64,000 nucleotides of DNA from G963662265 sp963668545 (GTDB taxonomy: Bacteria; Spirochaetota; Spirochaetia; CADAEX01). A model generated the notes under the pieces. That model saw only the letters and a program-made list of their open reading frames with translations, was not told the origin of the DNA and did not search any database. This document shows, one piece after another, positions 34,585-43,082 of the stretch; position 1 is the first letter of the stretch; every line of letters begins with the position of its first letter. The position numbers and the translations under genes were made by a program. The stretch is taken from positions 1,674,001 to 1,738,000 of the forward strand of contig OY764868.1 of assembly GCA_963668545.1 (NCBI GenBank), in the 5' to 3' direction.

Positions 34585-35468
34585 GATTAAGATACAGGGC
34601 ATTTATAATCCTGATACTGCTCGCACCGGCTTTACAGGCGGATTATCCTGAAATACTGGAGCTTGACAGAAGCGACATGGTTTTCAGGCAGTTTTCAGGG
34701 GATATTGATCTTTCCTACAGGAAATCAGCCGAAGAAAAACAGAACCTCCCCCTTCTGATAGGCTTCTACAGGAAAAAGGATGAAAATCTGTTCCAGTTTT
34801 CATCAAGAATAAATCTTCCCTACGAAACAGTCGCAACTCTCAACAGAATTGCAAAACCCTCAGATTTTGATACTCTTGAAAAAATACTGATTCCCAACCA
34901 GCCTGCAGTTTTCATACCTGATAACGCAGTCAACGACCTTGAGCTTTTTCTCTCATCAAGAAAACACAGCGGGGAAAGAATAACTGTTCTTTCTGATAAA
35001 GGTAAAACAGTTTTTTACATGATACCTGACGGAAGGCTGAATAAAACAGAACGTTCCCTGTTTTTAAACACTTATTTCCGTTTCCCGATCGACAGGGGGA
35101 AAATATCCTCTTTCTACGGCAGCCGGCCGCATCCATTTACAGGAAAGATGTCCTTTCATAACGGTATAGATATTGCCGCCCCTGTTGGTACCGATGTATT
35201 TGCCTCAGCATCAGGCACTGTCAGTCAGACAGGATATGATCCGGTACTGGGTAATTATGTAGTTATTGAGCACAGCGGAGGTTTTTATTCCATATATGGA
35301 CATCTGAGTAAAACTTTAGTATTATTAGATAAAATTATAAACACTGGAAATGTTATTGGAAAAGTCGGAAATACAGGCTATTCGACAGGTCCCCATCTAC
35401 ATTTCGAAATAAGGAAAAAAGGGGTATCTCAGAACCCATTAAAATATATTCGGGGAAAAAGCAGATAA
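34581..35468 (+). CDS. M23 (LytM-type) peptidase with LysM-like segment
   Basis: 295 residues from the ATGA overlap at 34581-34584; the frame is open further upstream, but the overlap and the AGGGG upstream decide the start. The signal peptide (AFIILILLAPALQA) is followed by a LysM-like stretch (FSSRINLPYETVATLNRI). The M23 domain has SRPHPFTGKMSFHNGIDIAAPVG and GPHLHFEIRKKG, with the His-x3-Asp and HLHFE zinc-ligand motifs intact. It would cut peptide crosslinks in peptidoglycan in the periplasm. Confidence 0.9.
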   Translation: MRLRYRAFIILILLAPALQADYPEILELDRSDMVFRQFSGDIDLSYRKSAEEKQNLPLLIGFYRKKDENLFQFSSRINLPYETVATLNRIAKPSDFDTLEKILIPNQPAVFIPDNAVNDLELFLSSRKHSGERITVLSDKGKTVFYMIPDGRLNKTERSLFLNTYFRFPIDRGKISSFYGSRPHPFTGKMSFHNGIDIAAPVGTDVFASASGTVSQTGYDPVLGNYVVIEHSGGFYSIYGHLSKTLVLLDKIINTGNVIGKVGNTGYSTGPHLHFEIRKKGVSQNPLKYIRGKSR

Positions 35469-36455
35469 ATGAAGATATTAAAATTATCAGTTGTTTTTAT
35501 ATTGTTTGGTGCTTTAACAGCTTATTCGGAAAATATAAGAGGTCCTGTTGTCAGAATTATTGATGAAGCGACCCTTTCCTCTTCAGAAACATTGTCTGAA
35601 TTTGATATTTCAGTAGAAGATCTTTTTGCAGTTACACCTGATTTCAGCAATCTTCCCGACAGAATTTCAATTGAAATAAGAAGTTCTGAAACAATCAAGC
35701 GTTTCAGGGACAGCTTTTCCCTGTATCTCTATACAGATGTTTCTCCCGATCCTTCAGCAGAAAACAGTAGTTATACCGGGAAATATACAGAATCGAAAGT
35801 AATACCCGACAGAACAAGATTTTTTATAGACCTTGTCCTGAACAGGAATGCTGCATCTTACAATTCTCTGAAAGGTACAGAAATTATCCGCCTTGACAGC
35901 CTTAAAAGCAGCAGACCGCTCATCTTTACAATTCTTCCTGTGATGAAAGGGGTACCTGATTATCTTTTTTCTGAAAAATTCAAAATAAAAATCAAATCCT
36001 ACTGGCCTGAAATGGGCAGCCTTAATATCAGTGTCTTTTCTGAAAATGATACAGCTGGCAGGGAAATTGATTCTTTTTCCCTTCTGATTGACGGAAAAGC
36101 TTATGAAGCCGCTGAAAATATATCCCTTACATCAGGAATTCATTCAGTATCTGTATCAAAAAAGGGTTTTATTGATCATGTTGAAAATATATCTGTAGTT
36201 ACAAATGAAACCAGGGATATGAAGGTTATCCTAAGGAAGAACAATCCTGTTGTAACTGTCTATTCTCCGGATGAATCAGTGCTTTATATAGACGGTGAAG
36301 TCAGCATTAAAAAGAAAATTATCGATCTTGAACCGGGTGAACATTCTGTTGTATTCAAACTTGGAGATTACAGCCTCAGCAGGAATATTTTGCTTGAAGA
36401 GGGTAAAAACTATATTATAAACCTTCTTCTCGATATTGAAGTCAAAGAGGAATAG
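35469..36455 (+). CDS. Secreted protein with PEGA-like repeats
   Basis: 328 residues. The signal peptide is MKILKLSVVFILFGALTAYS. Two PEGA-like modules are visible in the second half: ISLTSGIHSVSVSKKGFIDHVENI and IDLEPGEHSVVFKLGDYSLSRNI, each a beta-sandwich ending in a G-x-H-S-V type strand. The N-terminal 200 residues match nothing I recognise. The start is in tight register with the peptidase stop (TAAATG). Probably an envelope protein of the same operon. Confidence 0.82.
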   Translation: MKILKLSVVFILFGALTAYSENIRGPVVRIIDEATLSSSETLSEFDISVEDLFAVTPDFSNLPDRISIEIRSSETIKRFRDSFSLYLYTDVSPDPSAENSSYTGKYTESKVIPDRTRFFIDLVLNRNAASYNSLKGTEIIRLDSLKSSRPLIFTILPVMKGVPDYLFSEKFKIKIKSYWPEMGSLNISVFSENDTAGREIDSFSLLIDGKAYEAAENISLTSGIHSVSVSKKGFIDHVENISVVTNETRDMKVILRKNNPVVTVYSPDESVLYIDGEVSIKKKIIDLEPGEHSVVFKLGDYSLSRNILLEEGKNYIINLLLDIEVKEE

Positions 36456-36512
36456 GTACTGTTTAAAGTTCTTATTTTGTTTATTTTATGATAAAAAAAT
36501 AATAATAAAATG

Positions 36513-36540
36513 TTAAACTTTTGTTCTATATGTCGATAAT
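36513..36540 (+). promoter_or_regulatory. Promoter of the intergenic RNA
   Basis: TTAAAC (36513-36518) and GATAAT (36535-36540) are spaced by 16 bases and precede a transcript start near 36547. No protein start follows before the terminator at 36603-36635, so this would drive a short non-coding RNA. This is a sequence prediction only. Confidence 0.5.
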
Positions 36541-36546
36541 AAGAGT

Positions 36547-36635
36547 GTCGTGATAATATAGTTCCCCTCCCAGTTAACTATATTATTCGATACCTTGAGG
36601 TTGGCCGGTTCTTTTGGACCGGCCTGTTTTATTTT
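36547..36635 (+). ncRNA. Candidate small RNA with C-rich loop and intrinsic terminator
   Basis: A near-perfect stem (ATAATATAGTT at 36553-36563 pairs with AACTATATTAT at 36576-36586, and TCG with CGA outside it) holds the 12-base loop CCCCTCCCAGTT. The CCCCUCCC in this loop is complementary to a Shine-Dalgarno sequence. It is followed by a strong intrinsic terminator, a 9-base stem with TTTT loop (36603-36624) and the tail TGTTTTATTTT. With the promoter upstream, this makes a free RNA of about 90 bases. I recognise no known family. Confidence 0.55.
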
Positions 36636-36775
36636 GCCAGGATGGCATGACACCGGTCAAGCCAGGACGGCGATCTGACCGGTGTTTACAGGACGTAAAT
36701 CACCAGTACCTGCGGCACTGGCGCAAGTGATACCGGCCAGCCATGGATGGCGATAAGGCCGGTATTACAGGTTTA
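36636..36775 (+). ncRNA. Candidate CsrA-binding RNA (hairpins with A(N)GGA loops)
   Basis: Four stem-loops present AGGA or ATGGA in the loop: GCC-AGGAT-GGC (36636-36646); GCC-AGGAC-GGC (36661-36671) inside the 9-base stem CACCGGTCA/TGACCGGTG; TTTAC-AGGAC-GTAAA (36685-36699); and GCC-ATGGAT-GGC (36740-36751) inside TACCGGCC/GGCCGGTA (36731-36764). The third is close to the published high-affinity CsrA consensus RUACARGGAUGU. The two large hairpins are diverged duplicates 80 bases apart. CsrB/RsmY-like RNAs sequester CsrA by such loops. No csrA gene is in the window. Confidence 0.5.
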
Positions 36776-36804
36776 ACCGAATAACATTTTTTGATTTCCT
36801 GACC

Positions 36805-36833
36805 TTGACAAAGAGCCTGTCACTACATACTTT
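36805..36833 (+). promoter_or_regulatory. Promoter of the PBP1A gene
   Basis: A consensus TTGACA (36805-36810) and TACTTT (36828-36833) are 17 bases apart. A start six or seven bases downstream falls at about 36840, which is the A of the ATG, so the message may be leaderless. There is no Shine-Dalgarno sequence upstream of that ATG, which agrees. Confidence 0.6.
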
Positions 36834-36839
36834 ATTCAT

Positions 36840-39353
36840 ATGATTTTTACAAAAAAACAGTTGATACTGATCAAAGTATTTCTGGCTATTTCAATAATAA
36901 TTGCAGTTTTAATAGGTTCAGCATTCGGAGTAATATTTGCTGAAACAAGAAATATATCAAATAAAAACCAGATAGGAGACTACAAACCGTCTCTTCCTTC
37001 ACAGATTCTTGATATAAACGGTGAACTTATAACAGAGTTTTTCTCCGACGAGAAACGGGAAATAATACCTATAAAAGAACTTCCCAAGCATCTTATCAAT
37101 GCCCTCATAACAAGGGAGGACAGGGATTTTTTCAATCACCACGGTTTCAGCTTCAAAGGTACTGCAAGGGCTGCAGTTAATATTCTTATCGGAAGATATG
37201 TTTCCGGGGGAAGTACAATAACACAGCAGGTTGCAGGACGTCATTATGCAGACAGGTCTCTCAAAACACTGAAAAGAAAGCTTATAGAACTCTGGTGGGC
37301 ACTTCAGCTGGAGAAAAGACTCAGTAAATATGAAATACTTGAGCTTTACCTAAATGAATCATATTTCGGACACAATACCTACGGTGTTGAAGCCGCATCC
37401 CAGTTTTATTTCAAACACTCTGCCAGGGACATGACTGTTGCAGAATCAGCACTTCTTGTAATTCAGCTTGCAAACCCGGCACGCTATTCCCCTATAAAGC
37501 ACCCCAACAGGGCCAAGAAAATACAGACAGAAGTACTTAACCAGATGGTAGACCACGGATTTGTTACAAGATCCGAAGCAGAGGAATCGCTGCTTGACTA
37601 CTGGAACAACACATATGACCCATTGAGATCATCCTCTGAAACAGCATACCTTGTTAAAAACGACAAGGCTCCCTACTTCAGCGAATATATCAGGCAGCAG
37701 CTTGAGGAATCACTTTTCGGATCTCTGGATTATTTCAGGGACGGTCTGGTGGTCCATACAACACTGAACCTTGATTTTCAGAGAGAAGCTGAAAATCAGA
37801 TGAACAGCGCCTATTCATCAATGAACAGCAAATTCATGAAAAATGTTTCAGACAGAATGGGCTATATGAACAGTGAATACTACCAGGTTATTGATTCCCT
37901 TTCACTTCTTTTTGACCTTCCCGAAATACGCCTTGCCGGTACCAAACAGAAAAGGGAATCAGAGGAACTGTTCAACACTATAATCACCCCGACCCTCAAC
38001 ACAGCTGCTTTTCTCTTTGATTCATCCCAGCTCAGGTATCTCTCAAAAATATCACACTCAAGACAGAAAACTGTCAAAAACAGGACTTCTGTTGAAGGTG
38101 CCCTTATATCAATTGAAAATGAAACAGGACATATTAAAGCCATGGTTGGAGGCAGTGATTTTGAGACCAAAAAGCTGAACAGGGCAGTACAGGCAAAGGT
38201 TATGCCGGGCTCATCCTTCAAACCGCTTTATTACTCTGCAGCAATATCCTCCAAACTCCTGACTCCGGCCTCTCTGATATATGACAAGCCTGTTATCTTC
38301 TGGAACGATGACGGTACCCCCTACACTCCCCAGAACTTCATGGGAGAATGGAAAGGACCTGTAACACTCCGTTATGCACTTGCAACTTCTATGAATGTGC
38401 CGTCAATTCAGGTGCTTGATAAAATCGGTTTTGATGCTGCAATAAACAGGGCTGCAAGGCTTCTCGGTATCAGTGATCCTGTTGCAATAAAAAACACTTT
38501 TCCCAGAAAATACCCTCTTGGCCTTGGAATTATCAGCGTATCTCCGATACAGATGGCAAGGGCTTTTTCAACATTTCCCAACGGAGGTAAGGAAGTAACC
38601 CCGATAGGTATCAGGTATATTGAGGACAGAAGCGGCAAGATTATTCTTGAACCGGAGAGGGAACTCAGGGCAACCCAGAAACGGGAGGGGGAAAGACTCC
38701 AGATTCTTTCTCCACAGGCTGCGTATATTATGGTTGATCTTCTTAAAAGTACTGTTGATTTCGGGACACTTGCAAACAGAAGAAGAAATGTGGGGGGATT
38801 CCCGATGGATTTCGCTGGAAAGACAGGAACAACCCAGAACTGGTCAGATGCATGGACAGTAGGATTTTCACCATATGTAACAACAGCAGTATGGTTCGGT
38901 TTTGATATGCCGGGAAACTCTCTCGGATTGAACCAGACAGGTGCAACAGCTGCAGGACCTGTATGGGCAAAATACATGAAAACAATACATGAAAATAATC
39001 CAGAATATCCTCCTGTTGAATTCAGGAAACCGGACAGCGGTCTTGTTGAACTTTCAGTATGCAGTGAATCGGGAATGCTTCCGACTGAATACTGTGATTC
39101 AGGAATCAAGAAAGAAATATTCATTGCCGGTACTGAACCGAGGAAATTCTGCACAATGCACAAATTCAAGTCTGAAAGAAATGAAATACTTATACAGAGG
39201 CTTCAGGACAATTACCTTACTGATGTATATTCCCTTGATGAATTTGAAAACGAGCTTTCCAATCTTCAGGATATAAGTGAACTTGAAGCACTTTCAAACC
39301 TTGAAAACGATACAAGTATAGAGGATAATATAACAGACGATATTCTGGAATAA
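36840..39353 (+). CDS. mrcA: Penicillin-binding protein 1A (transglycosylase-transpeptidase)
   Basis: 837 residues; polymerises and crosslinks peptidoglycan at the inner membrane. One N-terminal transmembrane helix (about residues 10-35). The GT51 domain has TREDRDFFNHHGFSFKG, GGSTITQQVA, LIELWWALQLEKRLSK and ILELYLNESYFG. The transpeptidase has VMPGSSFKPLYY (Ser-x-x-Lys), SMN in ATSMNVPS, and GKTGTT. The C-terminal tail is acidic. The start ATG coincides with the predicted transcription start (leaderless). Confidence 0.96.
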   Translation: MIFTKKQLILIKVFLAISIIIAVLIGSAFGVIFAETRNISNKNQIGDYKPSLPSQILDINGELITEFFSDEKREIIPIKELPKHLINALITREDRDFFNHHGFSFKGTARAAVNILIGRYVSGGSTITQQVAGRHYADRSLKTLKRKLIELWWALQLEKRLSKYEILELYLNESYFGHNTYGVEAASQFYFKHSARDMTVAESALLVIQLANPARYSPIKHPNRAKKIQTEVLNQMVDHGFVTRSEAEESLLDYWNNTYDPLRSSSETAYLVKNDKAPYFSEYIRQQLEESLFGSLDYFRDGLVVHTTLNLDFQREAENQMNSAYSSMNSKFMKNVSDRMGYMNSEYYQVIDSLSLLFDLPEIRLAGTKQKRESEELFNTIITPTLNTAAFLFDSSQLRYLSKISHSRQKTVKNRTSVEGALISIENETGHIKAMVGGSDFETKKLNRAVQAKVMPGSSFKPLYYSAAISSKLLTPASLIYDKPVIFWNDDGTPYTPQNFMGEWKGPVTLRYALATSMNVPSIQVLDKIGFDAAINRAARLLGISDPVAIKNTFPRKYPLGLGIISVSPIQMARAFSTFPNGGKEVTPIGIRYIEDRSGKIILEPERELRATQKREGERLQILSPQAAYIMVDLLKSTVDFGTLANRRRNVGGFPMDFAGKTGTTQNWSDAWTVGFSPYVTTAVWFGFDMPGNSLGLNQTGATAAGPVWAKYMKTIHENNPEYPPVEFRKPDSGLVELSVCSESGMLPTEYCDSGIKKEIFIAGTEPRKFCTMHKFKSERNEILIQRLQDNYLTDVYSLDEFENELSNLQDISELEALSNLENDTSIEDNITDDILE

Positions 39354-39356
39354 TTT

Positions 39357-39737
39357 ATGGAAGTTAAAATCGAAGATATTAAAATTGACAGGAGAATAAG
39401 GAGAAATCTGGGTGATCTTCAGCCGCTCATTGAAAGCATGAACAGGTTCGGCCAGCTTAATTCCATTGTTGTCAATCCCGATCTCCACCTGATTGCAGGA
39501 CACAGAAGACTGGAATCAGCCAGAAGACTCGGATGGAAATACATCAATGCTGTTATTGTTGATAAAAAAGGGAAGGCAGATCTTCTTGAGATTGAAATAG
39601 AGGAAAATATCCAGAGAAGCGATTTCACTCCTGACGAACTTTCATATGCCTACAGGAAACTTGCCAGGCTGAGAAAAAAGAATATATTTAAAAGGTTTTT
39701 TTTATGGCTGGCTTCTCTTTTCAGAAAAAAGGAGTAA
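39357..39737 (+). CDS. ParB/sulfiredoxin-fold small protein
   Basis: 126 residues. The ParB-like nuclease domain has IDRRIRRNLGDLQPLIESMNRFGQLNSIVV, LIAGHRRLESARRLGW and EIEIEENIQRSDFTPDELSYAYRKLAR. The GHRRL motif is intact, but the helix-turn-helix and dimerisation parts of true ParB are lacking, so it is not a plasmid-type partition protein. The C-terminus (IFKRFFLWLASLFRKK) is an amphipathic membrane-binding-like helix. It follows PBP1A by 3 bases, so it may serve in the cell envelope or division. Confidence 0.82.
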   Translation: MEVKIEDIKIDRRIRRNLGDLQPLIESMNRFGQLNSIVVNPDLHLIAGHRRLESARRLGWKYINAVIVDKKGKADLLEIEIEENIQRSDFTPDELSYAYRKLARLRKKNIFKRFFLWLASLFRKKE

Positions 39738-39740
39738 TTT

Positions 39741-40676
39741 CTAACGGTATTTCCTGAACTCGTCAATAATACTCATTTTTTTCAGCTTGATAAGGGTCTT
39801 TTCCTGAATCTGTCTTACCCTCTCCCTGGTAATACCAAGTATTTCACCTGTCTCCTGGAGAGTATGCGGGCCGTCACCTTCAAAACCGTACCTGAGCATT
39901 ATTATTTTCTTCTCCCTTGTAGAGAGCTGTTCAAGGACATGAAGAATTGTTTCCTGAAGAGTGCTTTTAAACACTTCTTCAATAGGGCTCATTGATTTGT
40001 CATCAAACAGGAAATCACCCAGTTTTGTTGCAGTTCCTTCATCAATTATCGAATCAAGCGAACATGTCTCGTTTGAATACCTCATCACCTCTTCGACTTT
40101 TTCAGGTGTCATGTTCACATAGTCGCTTATTTCCTTGTAATCAGGTTCACGGCCATATTCCTTTGTAAGCTGTTTAGCAACCAGGTAACATTTTTTTATT
40201 GTATTGAGCATATGAATAGGAAGCCTTATTGTCCGACCCTTGTTTGCAAGTGACTTTATTATTGCCTGCTTGATCCACCATGTTCCGTAAGTTGAGAACC
40301 GACATCCCTTTGTATAATCAAATCTCTCAACTGCTTCAATAAGCCCTATGTTTCCTTCATCAATAAGATCCAGCAGGGAAAGACCCCTGTACTGGTATTT
40401 CTTGGCAATTGAAACAACAAGCCTGAGGTTTGCTTTTATCATCCTGTTTTTAACAGCTTTCAGCTCATCCATCAGGTCCTCTATCTCTTCCTGAGTGAAA
40501 TGTTCATCACTCTTCATTTCCTCAAGACGTTTTTTTGTCAGGACAATCTGCTTGCCGATCTCTTTTTCTTCTTCTATGGTCAGGAGTTTTATTTTGGAAA
40601 TCTGTTTCAGATACAGAAGCAGGGGATCAGTGTTTTTATTTTTTTCCAGTGAAGATGTCTTTATAATATTACCCAT
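39741..40676 (-). CDS. RNA polymerase sigma-70 family factor (RpoD/RpoS group)
   Basis: 311 residues. Regions: 1.2 (DPLLLYLKQISKIKLLT), 2 (MIKANLRLVVSIAKKYQYRGLSLLDLIDEGNIGLIEAVERFDYTKGCRFSTYGTWWIKQAI), 3 (NKGRTIRLPIHMLNTIKKCYL) and 4 (LSTREKKIIMLRYGFEGDGPHTLQETGEILGITRERVRQIQEKTLIKLK). The absence of region 1.1 suggests an alternative group-2 factor such as RpoS. It is convergent with the ParB-like gene. Confidence 0.92.
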   Translation of the reverse strand: MGNIIKTSSLEKNKNTDPLLLYLKQISKIKLLTIEEEKEIGKQIVLTKKRLEEMKSDEHFTQEEIEDLMDELKAVKNRMIKANLRLVVSIAKKYQYRGLSLLDLIDEGNIGLIEAVERFDYTKGCRFSTYGTWWIKQAIIKSLANKGRTIRLPIHMLNTIKKCYLVAKQLTKEYGREPDYKEISDYVNMTPEKVEEVMRYSNETCSLDSIIDEGTATKLGDFLFDDKSMSPIEEVFKSTLQETILHVLEQLSTREKKIIMLRYGFEGDGPHTLQETGEILGITRERVRQIQEKTLIKLKKMSIIDEFRKYR

Positions 40677-40705
40677 TACTATATTATTATATACTGTTGT
40701 AAATG

Positions 40706-41518
40706 TTACAGCCTGGGGGCCTTTTCCACATCAACAGGTTCTCCGTTTTTGTAAACAGAGAAATATATTCCCGGTTTACTTTCATGTATGTTAAACCCGA
40801 TCAGACCTATTTCAGATCCAGGTTCAACTCTATCGCCTACAGAAACCCTAGTTTGTTCATTGCCGCCGTATACATAAACATATCCTCCGCTGGATTCAAT
40901 AAAAACAACCCTTCCGAACCCTCTGTAAGGCCCTTCCCAGACTACCCTGCCGCTTGAAACTGAATATACCGGATCACCTTTGTCAGCAGATATCATTGAT
41001 CCCTGAAGTTTTCCATTCAATTTCTCTATTTTCCCGTCAACAGGCCAGAAAAAATCATTTTTATCCTTTCTTGTAACAACAGCAACTCTGTTTTTTGTTT
41101 CTTCAGCTTTGTTATCAACGGATATTCTGGTTAACTCATTCTTTTGAGAACTGTTACTATCTATTTTAACAGGTAAATAAATTTTTTGTCCAACTTTTAT
41201 TATTGTTTTTTTATTAAATTCATTTATTTTTAACAGTTCATTAACATTTACCTTGTTTTTTCTGGCAATACTGTAAAGTGTATCACCTTTCAGGACTGTG
41301 TAAGTGTTATTTTCCCTTTTAATGACAAGTTCCAATCCATCTCTGACCTTTGAAGGATCATCAATTCTGTTCATTTCCATTATATCATTTACTGATACAT
41401 TATACTTCCTTGAAAGGCTGTATAGAGTCTCCCCTTTTTTAAGAACATGGGTAACATCAGAATAAGACAGCTGTACTGTGAAAAGTAATAATATATATAT
41501 AAAACAATTTCTCAACAT
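40706..41518 (-). CDS. LysM-domain protein with inactive M23-like domain
   Basis: About 270 residues from the ATG at 41516-41518. The frame is open from a TTG slightly upstream, but the ATG is preferred. Signal peptide LRNCFIYILLLFTVQLSYS, two LysM repeats (VLKKGETLYSLSRKYNVSVND; VLKGDTLYSIARKNKVNVNE), then a LytM-like beta domain (DKGDPVYSVSSGRVVWEGPYRGFGRVVFIES). The metal motifs are gone: the H-x3-D position reads ISADKGD and HLHFE is replaced by GIYFSVYK, so it would be non-catalytic, like NlpD/EnvC activators. Confidence 0.87.
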   Translation of the reverse strand: MLRNCFIYILLLFTVQLSYSDVTHVLKKGETLYSLSRKYNVSVNDIMEMNRIDDPSKVRDGLELVIKRENNTYTVLKGDTLYSIARKNKVNVNELLKINEFNKKTIIKVGQKIYLPVKIDSNSSQKNELTRISVDNKAEETKNRVAVVTRKDKNDFFWPVDGKIEKLNGKLQGSMISADKGDPVYSVSSGRVVWEGPYRGFGRVVFIESSGGYVYVYGGNEQTRVSVGDRVEPGSEIGLIGFNIHESKPGIYFSVYKNGEPVDVEKAPRL

Positions 41519-41594
41519 TAAATAACTACCTGAAGACAAGTTTGTTATATTGATCGGAATATATAATTATAAACTGTACTTTTATAGCTTTAAT

Positions 41595-41750
41595 TTTTCG
41601 GGCTGAGAGGATTCGCCCTTCTGTCGCAGTCGTCGTGACTGCTCCATACGGGCCGCCTCCGTCTCTGAAACAGCATCCTGCTGTTTCGCGCTCCATGCAT
41701 TCACGCACTAGACTACGGATCGAATCCTGATAACAATTCAAATTGAATGA
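41595..41750 (-). repeat. Partial copy of the tRNA-Pro 3' end with a GGA-rich spacer
   Basis: The last 21 bases of the tRNA region (41751-41771, from the T-arm to just past the discriminator) are repeated exactly at 41595-41615, 156 bases away in the same orientation. Such a 3'-end repeat is what a tyrosine-integrase insertion leaves. The spacer, read on the minus strand, has a perfect 8-base stem GAAACAGC/GCTGTTTC around AGGAT, and four further ANGGA motifs. An open frame through it has no recognisable product. Origin (att scar, dispersed repeat or RNA) is not decided. Confidence 0.6.
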
Positions 41751-41753
41751 TTT

Positions 41754-41827
41754 TCGGGCTGAGAGGATTCGAACCTCCGACCTGATCGTCCCGAACGACC
41801 CGCGCTAGCCAGCTGCGCTACAGCCCG
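41754..41827 (-). tRNA. tRNA-Pro (CGG)
   Basis: A 74-base cloverleaf on the minus strand: acceptor CGGGCTG with CAGCCCG, D-arm GCGC, anticodon stem GGTCG/CGATC with loop TTCGGGA (anticodon CGG, U33, G37), T-arm GGAGG-TTCGAAT-CCTCT. The discriminator is A and CCA is not encoded. It reads the codon CCG. Confidence 0.95.
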
Positions 41828-41843
41828 TATTATTTCTGAAGAT

Positions 41844-41872
41844 ATACTACTTAGACAGGATGATTTAGTCAA
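41844..41872 (-). promoter_or_regulatory. Promoter of tRNA-Pro
   Basis: On the minus strand, TTGACT (41867-41872) and TAGTAT (41844-41849) have a 17-base spacer and lie about 17 bases before the tRNA. It is the only promoter-like pair seen in front of tRNA-Pro. Confidence 0.65.
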
Positions 41873-41902
41873 GCAGTATTGCTTTTTGAAATCACTGTTA
41901 AA

Positions 41903-42871
41903 TCAGTATTCATGCTGCAGTATAATTTCCATTGCCCTGCCTGCCTCTGCCCTGTCAATATGGAAAACTTCAGTACCGCGCCTTTCCATACCCCTGAAAT
42001 ATGTTGCCTGCCTTTTTGAAAAGCGTCTTATTTCAGTAAAAAGCTTCCCCCTCATTTCCACCCAGCTTAATCTGCCGATAAGATATTCTGAAATATAGCG
42101 GTATTCAAGTCCAAGGTAAAAAAGCCTTTCTGATGTAATCCCCTCCGCCATAAGAGCACGGACCTCTTCAACCATCCCCTCTTCAAGCCTCTCATCAAGC
42201 CTCTTTTCTATTCTTGATACCAGTTCTTCCCTTTTCCACCTTGTTGCAAGGACAAGAGGGTTTCTGACAGCTTCTGCCTGAGAATTTTCATCATGCAAAA
42301 TCTTCAAGTCAGTTCCATCTGGTCTCTTTTTTTTCAGGAAAACTGCCTTCTCTATTCCCCTTATTATTCTCTTTCTGCTTGAAAGGTCTGTTCTCAAATA
42401 AATACCTCTGTCTGCCTTCTTGAGCTTTTCAGAAAGCTCATCCCTGTCAAGTTTTTCAAGCTCTCTTCTGAGGTTTTGATCCGGAGGTACATTGTCAAGC
42501 CTGTAATTTCTGATAACTGATTCAATATAAAGCCCTGTTCCACCTGCCAGAAGAGGTATATTACCGTTCTTTCTTACTGTTTCAAGTGCCTTTCCAAACT
42601 CGGCCATGTAATCATGAAGTGTAAAATTCTCATCAGGATTTCTTATATCAATGCAGTGATAAGGCACAGATATCTTTTCGGTACTGTATTCACTCAGGTC
42701 CTTTCCTGTACCGATATTCATTCCCCTGTAAACCTGACGGGAATCAGCGGAAATTATTTCAGCTGCCGGTTCATTTTTTCCGCTGCTCAGCATTTCCGCT
42801 ATTTTCACAGCAAGGGAGGTCTTTCCGGAAGCTGTCGGACCGCAAATTACAATCAGATCTTTTTTTTCCAC
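41903..42871 (-). CDS. miaA: tRNA dimethylallyltransferase
   Basis: 322 residues; adds the isopentenyl group to A37 of tRNAs reading UNN codons. Motifs: CGPTASGKTSLAVKIAE (P-loop), ISADSRQVYRGMNIGTGK, PLLAGGTGLYIESVI and YRYISEYLIGRLSW. The length is normal. It is monocistronic as far as seen and lies upstream of tRNA-Pro on the same strand. Confidence 0.96.
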   Translation of the reverse strand: MEKKDLIVICGPTASGKTSLAVKIAEMLSSGKNEPAAEIISADSRQVYRGMNIGTGKDLSEYSTEKISVPYHCIDIRNPDENFTLHDYMAEFGKALETVRKNGNIPLLAGGTGLYIESVIRNYRLDNVPPDQNLRRELEKLDRDELSEKLKKADRGIYLRTDLSSRKRIIRGIEKAVFLKKKRPDGTDLKILHDENSQAEAVRNPLVLATRWKREELVSRIEKRLDERLEEGMVEEVRALMAEGITSERLFYLGLEYRYISEYLIGRLSWVEMRGKLFTEIRRFSKRQATYFRGMERRGTEVFHIDRAEAGRAMEIILQHEY

Positions 42872-43082
42872 AGAATAAATATTACAGCAAGCAGATCATT
42901 AATCAATATTAAATCATCTTCATAATAATTTGATTTTTACAGAATATATAATATGATTAGATATTGGAATGTTTTCCTTTCAATAATCCTGCTGCATATA
43001 AATATCCTGCTTTACCCGGTTACAGGCATACATCATATTTATTTTCTGAACATTTCCTATAAATTATTTTGAGGTAGAAAAT

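Noticed and set aside
41526..41741. 71-codon frame through the tRNA-Pro repeat spacer
   Set aside because: It runs through the copied tRNA 3' end and hairpins; no ribosome binding site or family seen, so the DNA is better seen as a repeat or RNA.
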